Source of the DNA: Podospora pseudoanserina
Lineage: Eukaryota > Ascomycota > Sordariomycetes > Sordariales > Podosporaceae
DNA: 64,000 nucleotides
Assembly: GCF_035222485.1 (NCBI RefSeq)
Contig: NC_085921.1
Coordinates: forward strand, 4,712,001 to 4,776,000
Direction: 5' to 3'
Shown here: piece after piece, positions 57,720-64,000 of the stretch
Layout: each line of letters starts with the position of its first letter
How positions within the stretch are numbered: the stretch's first letter is position 1
The notes under the pieces: model-generated
The model's database searches: none
Told to the model about the DNA's origin: nothing
What the model saw: the letters and a program-made list of their open reading frames with translations, nothing else
Program-made: the position numbers and the translations under genes

Positions 57720-58972
57720 CTTGTTGCGGCTGTGAGGGAGTGGAAAGTGACTTGGGGGCAATGATACGCCCCTGAGCAGCAGCCGGATCCCGGAAGCCAC
57801 CGCCTTCCGCGTCGGATTTCTTCTTGCGTTTGAGAGGCTGGACGGACAGGGCGGAGGTGATGCCGGAGGAGGAAGCGCCGAGGCCGGTGCCGGCTGTCCA
57901 GCCGTATTTGGACATTAGCTTGGTTGCAAAGGCTTTGCCGCGGGTCTTTTGCGGAAGGGAGCCGGCCACGTTGATGGAGGAGTAATCTACGCCTTCATGT
58001 TCTTCGGGGTCGGAGTCGAGGTCCATTGCTTTTGGGTCGGTTGGGGGTGGTGGTGGTGGTGGGGAGTATCGGACGGGAGCACGGGATATGGTTACGGTGT
58101 CGGTGGGGGGAGGTGGTGGTAAGGGGCTGGAATCGGGCGGTGGTGGAGGGGGTTGTTGTTGTTGTGACAAGGCCAAACGGCGGGCGTACGCGTCGTCACC
58201 GGTTGCGTCGTCTGGTATATTTGCTGCTGTTCTTGGGGGTGACATGGGCGGTGGTGCAAAGTTGAACGAGGTAGGGGGTGCGAACTGGCTGTTCATGCCC
58301 ATTCCTCTGCGGTCTGGCTCGTCTTCGTCCTCGTCAGTGTAGCGATCCTGGCTTCGTGACTTGCGTCTGTGGGCGTAGAGGATTTCCTTCCACTCTCTTA
58401 CTTCCCGTATTCGTTCATCGCTTCGGAGGTATTCTTCTACGTTGGTTGGGCGGGCGGGGTCGTAGGTCTCGTCCCAGTTTGTTTGTTCCCTTTCGTCGGC
58501 CTTTTTCTTCTTTTTCCTCCTGCCGCCACGCTGACGCTTCTCGTTGGAGGCGCTGTAGAGGTGTTCATCTTCCTCTGTTGCTGCCCAGTCGGCCAATGTG
58601 CTTCGCTGTGGTGGTTGCGCTACTGCTGCTGCTGGGGCACCTGGTGATGCTGATGCTGAGGGGACAGCGGGGGGGGGTTTGGGAAAGGATGGTTTCGGTT
58701 TCGCTGTTGGTCTGTTGACTTGTGGTCGGCGGAGCATAGGCTGAAAGCGAAGAGCTGTTCCATAGGTTAGCAAGAATACAAAGCTGTGTGTGCGCAGAGG
58801 ACACACCTGGATCTATCGCCTTCTTCGGGGGAGGCGCATTGTTGTCTTTGGACTCGTTCTGATCTTTGGATGCAAGCGCGGGGCTAGAGCTGCTGTCGCC
58901 GACTGGATCAAGTAAGTTGGCATATAGGGACATTCCGCCCCCGCTAGAACGCGGCGGTGGTGGTGCGGACAT
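57192..58972 (-). CDS. SPF45/RBM17-like splicing factor (G-patch and RRM), frame break in poly-Asn tract
   Basis: Nuclear splicing factor like RBM17/SPF45. Exons are 58807-58972, 57357-58754 and 57192-57290. Order of features: a Pro-rich N-terminus; KRQRGGRRKKKKK basic patch near residue 130; TNWDETYDPARPTNVEEYL as in SPF45; Pro-rich middle; G-patch (FATKLMSKYGWTAGTGLGASSSG); a long poly-Asn tract; then a C-terminal UHM/RRM-like domain (SRVVVLRDML, EIGEECGEKYGRVERLFI, AVNALEGRIFNGNTIRAGFY). The frame of the first part ends in a TAA at 57673-57675 inside the Asn tract, while the RRM lies one frame over. Ignoring one A in the AAA at 57676-57678 gives 554 codons in perfect phase and an unbroken Asn run. 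An intron spanning the tract is a less likely alternative. Confidence 0.82.
57579..57717. repeat. Interrupted (GTT)n tract, poly-Asn coding
   Basis: Two GTT blocks, 57579-57674 (32 units) and 57679-57717 (13 units), are separated by ATTT. On the minus strand they read AAC repeats with an AAAT interruption. The interruption would be an Asn codon (AAT) if it were one base shorter. Confidence 0.92.
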
Positions 58973-59310
58973 CTTGATGGACCTATGTCGAAGTGGTTCG
59001 TTGTGAAAGTTGATGCTCAGCCTTGCACGCGAGGCCAACGTGGATGCAGCAAACAATTGGAGATGGCCGTTGAGGTGCCAAAATAGTGGGTCGGCTGCTA
59101 CTCTTTTAGTGGAGGCCTTGGAAGTACGGAGTATACGTGCCTCTTTTAAGTATGCTTTTTCTGAACCTATGAATCAACCGCAATGAAGTCCCATACATGC
59201 AAAATTGTTATGATGCAAGGGAAATTGTATTAAGGATGTAGAGAGTCCATAAAAATGTATGTCATCGCTCAAAAATATCCTTATTCATCCTACTCAAACC
59301 TCGACTATTC
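58973..59310. other. Short tandem intergenic region PRP2 to SPF45-like
   Basis: 338 bp between two minus-strand genes. It serves as the 3' flank of PRP2 and the promoter of the SPF45-like gene. No distinct motif recognised. Confidence 0.35.
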
Positions 59311-62067
59311 TTAGGACCTCTGCTTCGGGACCTTCTTGCCTTCCAGGGCTTCCACGTCCTTCTTGTCATAGTAATGCCCTCCAAACTCTGTAAGCCACTT
59401 GGGGTCAATGGGTATGACACTCCTCACAAACTCCTTGCTCGTCACCACCAACTCGTGGTAAATAATGACCCTTGGTGGCGGATCAATACCCCTGACGACA
59501 CTGCTCGGGTGCACGTATACCGTCATGTTGTTCTTCAGCGTCCTGTACCCGTCACCACTGCGGTTCAACCTAGCCGCATTCAAAAAGAAGGCCGACGTTA
59601 GAGCTCGAAGAATCGGGTTCATGTTGGATATCCCACCGCAAGATGATTCGGACCCTTCGAGCACTCGATCGCACAGTTTGGCGAGCTGGTCTCGGACATC
59701 ACGGGCTCTGGTCAAACTTCGCTGCGTGAGGAAGTTTTCCTTTGCCCAGATGGGAGAGTAGTCCGAGTCTACCCATTGGTTGTAGACATTGAGCAGAGTC
59801 AGGTGGTCACCACCGTCCTTGACAGTGAACCGCGCCCTGGCAGAGTCGGCGTGGACCGCCTTGTCCTTGGGCCGGAAGAAAAGGGTTGCTACCTCGCCGA
59901 GCATTGCGACAATGGTGAGAACCTCCGAGACACACTCTTCAGCGGTGGCCGCGATGAGTGCCTTGGCAAGCATAGGTTCAGCTGGGAACTCGCCCATTTG
60001 CCGACCAACACGTGTCAAGGCGCCAGCGGAGTTGAGTGCTCCAAGGGCATAGAGAAGGTTGAGAGACTTGATGAGAAGCTCGGTGGGTGGGGGGTCAAGG
60101 AAGTCAAAGTTGAGGAGATCATCGATACCTAAAGCCTTGAGTTGCAGAACCACACTGGAGAGCGACGTCCTTTGAATCTCAGGAGTTGGCGATTCGTCCA
60201 TTTCGGACAAGTAGGCAAACCTGGTGTAAAGACGGAAGCATTTTCCTGGGCGGACACGACCAGCACGACCCATACGCTGGTTGGCGGCAGCTCGAGAGCA
60301 GGGCACGACAGCCAATGTTGACTGACCAGTCGTACCGACTGGGCTAAAGGTGTTCTCTTTGGCATAACCCGAGTCAATGACATAGACGATGCCATCAATT
60401 GTCAGCGAGGTTTCGGCAATATTCGTGGAAAACACCACCTTTCTTGCTTTCGGTGGCGTTGGTTCGAAAATCTTGGCTTGTAGTTCTGAAGGCATGTTGG
60501 CATAGATTGGTAACGCGATGATTTCGGGCACTCGGCTCCCTAGCTGCCGCTTGATCTCTGTAACCTGCTCGCAGGCATGGTCAATTTCTTCTTGACCTGT
60601 AAGGAACACGAGAATGTCGCCTTCGGGTTGCGTCGCGTGCAGTTGAAAGACTGTGGCAATGCTGGCTTCCACATAGTTGGCTTCGGGCTTTTCTGTGTAG
60701 TAGACCTCCACGGGATGGACTCTGCCGGGAACGTTGAAGATGGGCGCTCCGTCGAAGTAACCGCTGAACTTCTCAGCATTGAGGGTAGCTGACGAGATAA
60801 TGAGCTTCAGCTCTGGTCTTGCTCTGGTGAGATCCTTGATCAAAGCCAACAGAATATCGGTATGGACCGTTCTTTCGTGGGCCTCGTCGATGATAATGGC
60901 CGAGTATCCTTCTAATGTCGGTGATGTTACCATCTCCCTCAGAAGCATGCCATCCGTCATGTATTTGAGAATAGTCTTCTCGCTGGTACAGTCTTCGAAA
61001 CGGATCGAGTATCCAACCTCCCTGCCCACCTTCACGCCCATCTCGTCAGCGACACGAGCAGCAACACTCATGGCCGCAACACGACGAGGTTGCGTACAGG
61101 CAACCTTCATCCCTTCGTTAGTGTAACCTGCCTCGTGAAGGTACTGGGGTATTTGCGTGGTCTTTCCTGAACCAGTCTCACCGACAAGAATCAGAACCTG
61201 GTATTCTTTGATGGCGTCCAGAAAAGCCTCACGATAGGCGTATACGGGGAGGCTCTTCCGGACCTCTTGGATGGACATGTGCGCCCGTTCCGCTGCCTCG
61301 ATCCGGGCCTTGAGTACCCTCTGCTCCTGGGTCAAACCGTCACTAGGCTGGGCGAGCTTTGCAGCCGCATCGCGAACAAACGCAATGTTATCTTCGTCCA
61401 GCAAGAAGTCGTACTTGCCCTCCTCCTCCTCACGCTCCCGGCTCTGGATTTGCGCCTTTGCCTTGACGGTTTGTTCTCGTTCCCATTCTTCGTACTCGGT
61501 GATGTGCTTCTCGTTTCCGAACTGATCCCTCTCCACATGGCGCCTGTTCAGCGCCTCCTCCTTCTTCTTGCTATCGGCCCCATACTGGTCAGGTAGACGG
61601 TAGCCGTCTTGGTAGTCGTCGATGCGCAATCGCTCCTCGGCCAGCCCTAGGATTTCCCGATTTTTGGCGAAGTCTGCTTTTTCCCGTTCCGATAACCGTA
61701 CACCAGACCGCAACTCAGCTGTCTCTTCCGCGACCTGTTTTCGGAGCAGCGCCAGCTTCTCTGTTTCTCTCTTGGCCAGGTAGTCGAGGCGTGACTTGAG
61801 GCGCAAGTCGCTTATTTTGGAGTCGTCGCGTCCGGTATCACCGCGGCTTATTTTAGAACCGCTCCCTCCGTCCCTTTCCCTCCTGTCACTGTCTCTTTCG
61901 CTGCCTCTTTCTCGTGGAGATCTGGACCGTCGATGTCGTGGCGATTCGTCGCCATCTCGTCGCCTGCGCCGCTTCGGAGACCGTGACCGATCGCGCTTCC
62001 GCTCTTTGGATGGCGCGGAAGGGCCCTCGTCCATAGGCACAAAGGCGTATCGTTTGTTGGAAGCCAT
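59311..62067 (-). CDS. PRP2: Pre-mRNA-splicing DEAH-box ATPase PRP2/DHX16
   Basis: Spliceosomal RNA-dependent ATPase that remodels the Bact complex before the first splicing step. Single exon, 918 residues. The N-terminus has an Arg/Ser-rich basic stretch (residues about 20-75) and charged helices. The RecA core shows motif I GETGSGKT (296-303), Ia TQPRRVAA, II DEAH (394-397), III SAT (426-428), V FSTNIAETSLTI and VI QRMGRAGR. A winged-helix, ratchet and OB region follow (FPAEPMLAKALIA, NAARLNRSGDGYRTL, HPSSVV, IIYHELVVTSKEFVR). The N-terminal type and the region VYAYREAFLDAIKEYQVLIL group it with PRP2/DHX16 rather than PRP16, PRP22 or PRP43. It is followed on the same strand by the G-patch splicing gene and is divergent from PCS60. 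Confidence 0.95.
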   Translation of the reverse strand: MASNKRYAFVPMDEGPSAPSKERKRDRSRSPKRRRRRDGDESPRHRRSRSPRERGSERDSDRRERDGGSGSKISRGDTGRDDSKISDLRLKSRLDYLAKRETEKLALLRKQVAEETAELRSGVRLSEREKADFAKNREILGLAEERLRIDDYQDGYRLPDQYGADSKKKEEALNRRHVERDQFGNEKHITEYEEWEREQTVKAKAQIQSREREEEEGKYDFLLDEDNIAFVRDAAAKLAQPSDGLTQEQRVLKARIEAAERAHMSIQEVRKSLPVYAYREAFLDAIKEYQVLILVGETGSGKTTQIPQYLHEAGYTNEGMKVACTQPRRVAAMSVAARVADEMGVKVGREVGYSIRFEDCTSEKTILKYMTDGMLLREMVTSPTLEGYSAIIIDEAHERTVHTDILLALIKDLTRARPELKLIISSATLNAEKFSGYFDGAPIFNVPGRVHPVEVYYTEKPEANYVEASIATVFQLHATQPEGDILVFLTGQEEIDHACEQVTEIKRQLGSRVPEIIALPIYANMPSELQAKIFEPTPPKARKVVFSTNIAETSLTIDGIVYVIDSGYAKENTFSPVGTTGQSTLAVVPCSRAAANQRMGRAGRVRPGKCFRLYTRFAYLSEMDESPTPEIQRTSLSSVVLQLKALGIDDLLNFDFLDPPPTELLIKSLNLLYALGALNSAGALTRVGRQMGEFPAEPMLAKALIAATAEECVSEVLTIVAMLGEVATLFFRPKDKAVHADSARARFTVKDGGDHLTLLNVYNQWVDSDYSPIWAKENFLTQRSLTRARDVRDQLAKLCDRVLEGSESSCGGISNMNPILRALTSAFFLNAARLNRSGDGYRTLKNNMTVYVHPSSVVRGIDPPPRVIIYHELVVTSKEFVRSVIPIDPKWLTEFGGHYYDKKDVEALEGKKVPKQRS

Positions 62068-62942
62068 TGTCGATGCCTTTTGGTTGATGGTGATGATCTG
62101 AGAGGCAACAACACTTCCGATTTCTTATCTTATCAGCAAGGGGTGCACAGGCCCTTCGACCATCCTTCAAGGTCCTCTCAAAAGGTAGAGAGGGTTATGG
62201 TTCCATGTTTCCCCTCAGACCTGTAAAGACCACTTCACAACTTGAACTTGGCTCGGATCTCGGTAAATATTTCCATGGCCTTCTTTTGAATCATGAATTG
62301 CCGTTGCTAACAGCAAAGCCTCAAAAGGGGCTCTCATTCGCCTCTCAATCTTCAACTTCATGGCCCTGGCAGTGCGATATCGCCACGAACCAATCAGATG
62401 CAACCTCTCAACGCACAACCAGTAGTGAGTTAACAGGGACAAGTCGGTATGAGACCGCTTCTGAGACATGCTAGAGGAGTACGGTATGTCTCGGGAAGTT
62501 CTGTACCTTAAACACTGATGTTTCTCTACAAAACACCAGTTTCCTGGTCTTATACGTGTTGAACCTGCCATCAACATGACTTCCATCGCCGAAGCTCACG
62601 GCGTTCGGCACAGCTCTGTTGGACCCACTCGTCTCAAGTTGTCGCAGCTCCGATGACACAATGCGGTAGCGCCGCCGTTTACGGATAGGAGGGCAGTGAC
62701 GGGGGGCACAGATTGACGCCTCTCACTATTCATTCAAAAAGCTGGAACTTTTACCTCATTCTAAAGATCCTATCAATTCATGTACTTGCCACTTTTGTAC
62801 ATTTTCAAAAGCCTCTCAATCGGCCAGCACTGTGATACCCTTCCATCTTCTAGGTAACACCATTGGCGCACACCTCAATTCCCGCTATAACACACTTGGC
62901 CGAATCACGACACAAACGAGACACACTTCAACAATACCCACA
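62068..62942. promoter_or_regulatory. Divergent region PRP2 / PCS60
   Basis: 875 bp between divergent starts. C/A-rich leader sequence precedes the right-hand gene (62860-62942). No gene recognised. Confidence 0.35.
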
Positions 62943-64000
62943 ATGTCTACCCTCCAATCAGCCATCAATGGGGCCAGCGATGCCGTGGCTGTAATTGTGC
63001 CATCCAAGCCCAGCCCTCTGGTGATGACATACAAGGACCTCCTGGCTGAGGTGCTGTCGTTCCAGCAGAAGCTTGCTGCCATCGGCATCACTCATGGGTC
63101 CCCTGTGTCTATCGCCACGGTTAACTCGTACGAATTCATCGTCTCCTTTCTCGCTGCTTCATGGCAGCGTGGCATTGCTGCACCGCTGAACCCAGCCTAC
63201 AAGCAAGAGGAGTTTGAGTTCTATATTGAGGATGTCAAGTCAGCTATTGTTTTGGTTCCCAAGGGCGCCTACCAGAAAGGTGCGCCTGCCGTCAAGGCCG
63301 CCCAGAAGTTCAACGCTGCCATCGCTGAGAGCTATTGGGATGACCAAAAGAAGGAGGTCGCGCTGGATGTCAAGGAACTTGGGCAGTTGAATGGCAAGGG
63401 GCAACAACCGCTGCTGAAGCCACAGCCGGATGACATTGCCTTGGTCCTTCACACAAGTGGCACCACCTCTCGGCCCAAAGTTGTCCCTCTCTCCCACCGC
63501 AACCTGACCAGAACGATGAGAAACATCCAGCAAACATACCGGTTGACTGACGCGGACCGGACCATGCTGGTCATGCCCCTCTTCCACGTCCACGGTCTCC
63601 TCTGCGGTCTCTTGGCTCCTCTTCTTTCGGGTGGTTCCATGGTGGTGCCAAGCAAGTTCTCTGCTACTGAATTCTGGCAAGACTTCATCACCCACAAGGC
63701 GAATTGGTACACTGCTGTGCCTACCATCCACCAGATCCTTCTCAAGCACCCCACCCCGAACCCCCTCCCAAAGATCCGCTTTATCCGGTCATGCTCGTCT
63801 CCCCTTTCCCCGACAGTTTTCCATGCTCTTGAGAAGACCTACAATGCCCCCGTGCTCGAAGCGTATGCCATGACGGAGGCCGCTCATCAAATGACATCTA
63901 ATCCTCTTCCTCCTGCAAAGAGAAAGCCCGGGACTGTGGGTATCGGTCAGGGTGTCGAAGTCGTCATTCTTGACGATGCAGGAAACAAAGTGCCACAGGG
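62943..64000 (+). CDS. PCS60: Acyl-CoA synthetase / oxalyl-CoA synthetase-like (PCS60/FAT2), 3' truncated by window
   Basis: AMP-forming acid-CoA ligase, like yeast Pcs60/Fat2 (a peroxisomal protein, oxalyl-CoA synthetase). The first 352 codons are visible without an intron; the gene runs off the right edge. It starts MSTLQSAINGASDAVAV, with ATG at 62943. The P-loop-like adenylation motif is HTSGTTSRPKVVP (about residues 168-180). FHVHGLLCGLLAPLLSGG and the A5 motif EAYAMTEAAHQM (about 304-315) are the family's diagnostic blocks, and GTVGIGQGVEVVILDDAG begins the A7 region. The C-terminal lid and any PTS1 signal are outside the window. Other small AMP-ligases are possible, but TEAAHQMTSNPLPP favours this family. 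Confidence 0.9.
   Translation, partial: MSTLQSAINGASDAVAVIVPSKPSPLVMTYKDLLAEVLSFQQKLAAIGITHGSPVSIATVNSYEFIVSFLAASWQRGIAAPLNPAYKQEEFEFYIEDVKSAIVLVPKGAYQKGAPAVKAAQKFNAAIAESYWDDQKKEVALDVKELGQLNGKGQQPLLKPQPDDIALVLHTSGTTSRPKVVPLSHRNLTRTMRNIQQTYRLTDADRTMLVMPLFHVHGLLCGLLAPLLSGGSMVVPSKFSATEFWQDFITHKANWYTAVPTIHQILLKHPTPNPLPKIRFIRSCSSPLSPTVFHALEKTYNAPVLEAYAMTEAAHQMTSNPLPPAKRKPGTVGIGQGVEVVILDDAGNKVPQ

Noticed and set aside
57309-57800. Poly-Thr/poly-Asn minus-strand protein as an independent gene
   Set aside because: Its C-terminal part is the RRM of the SPF45-like gene; the Thr run is the repeat read in the wrong frame.

Overview
The window comes from the nuclear genome of a filamentous ascomycete, most likely a sordariomycete. 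The introns are mostly 50-70 nt, with GTANGT-type donors and CTAAC/CTGAC branch sites. The gene set (a chorein-type ATG2, a Ctp1/Sae2-type end-resection factor, Mnn9, Ecm33, cytochrome-b5-fused acyl-CoA dehydrogenase) and the wide, weakly structured intergenic regions fit that group. There is no sign of bacterial operons, transposons, CRISPR arrays or virus-derived genes.

I resolve 20 protein-coding genes. From left to right they are: RPL5 (-), HAD-like hydrolase (+), MCM2 (-), UBR7/Mlo2-like (+), dihydroorotase URA4 (-), MFS transporter (+), UBP3-like ubiquitin hydrolase (-), SAE2/CTP1 (-), GIS2/CNBP-like zinc-knuckle protein (+), cytochrome b5-acyl-CoA dehydrogenase fusion (-), amine oxidase (+), ATG2 (+), mitochondrial carrier of the NAD+/Yia6 type (-), QCR7 (+), MNN9 (-), MAG1-type DNA glycosylase (+), ECM33 (+), SPF45-like G-patch/RRM splicing factor (-), PRP2/DHX16-type DEAH helicase (-), and a PCS60/FAT2-type acyl-CoA synthetase (+) cut by the right edge. 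Exon boundaries were set by hand from splice signals, reading-frame closure and family motifs. Most totals close in frame, and several coding ends lie in very small exons (3, 5, 15, 20 and 46 nt).

The layout is mostly divergent and convergent pairs. Divergent pairs with shared promoter regions are RPL5/HAD, MCM2/UBR7, URA4/MFS, SAE2/GIS2, b5-ACAD/amine oxidase, carrier/QCR7, MNN9/MAG1 and PRP2/PCS60. The genes are housekeeping functions: replication and repair (MCM2, SAE2, MAG1), translation (RPL5, GIS2), pyrimidine synthesis (URA4), ubiquitin (UBR7, UBP3), splicing (SPF45, PRP2), autophagy (ATG2), mitochondria (carrier, QCR7), cell wall and glycosylation (ECM33, MNN9), and lipid, amine or acid oxidation (b5-ACAD, amine oxidase, PCS60). 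Apart from the adjacent splicing pair PRP2-SPF45 they do not form a pathway cluster.

I found no clear undescribed multi-gene system. The observations most worth checking are a perfect 13-bp stem with a 4-nt loop between the ECM33 and SPF45 3' ends; a one-base frame break inside a 46-codon poly-Asn tract of the SPF45-like gene; a presequence-like in-frame N-terminal extension on the DNA glycosylase; a G-patch gene next to a DEAH helicase gene; and a tRNA-like box A/box B element downstream of the HAD gene.
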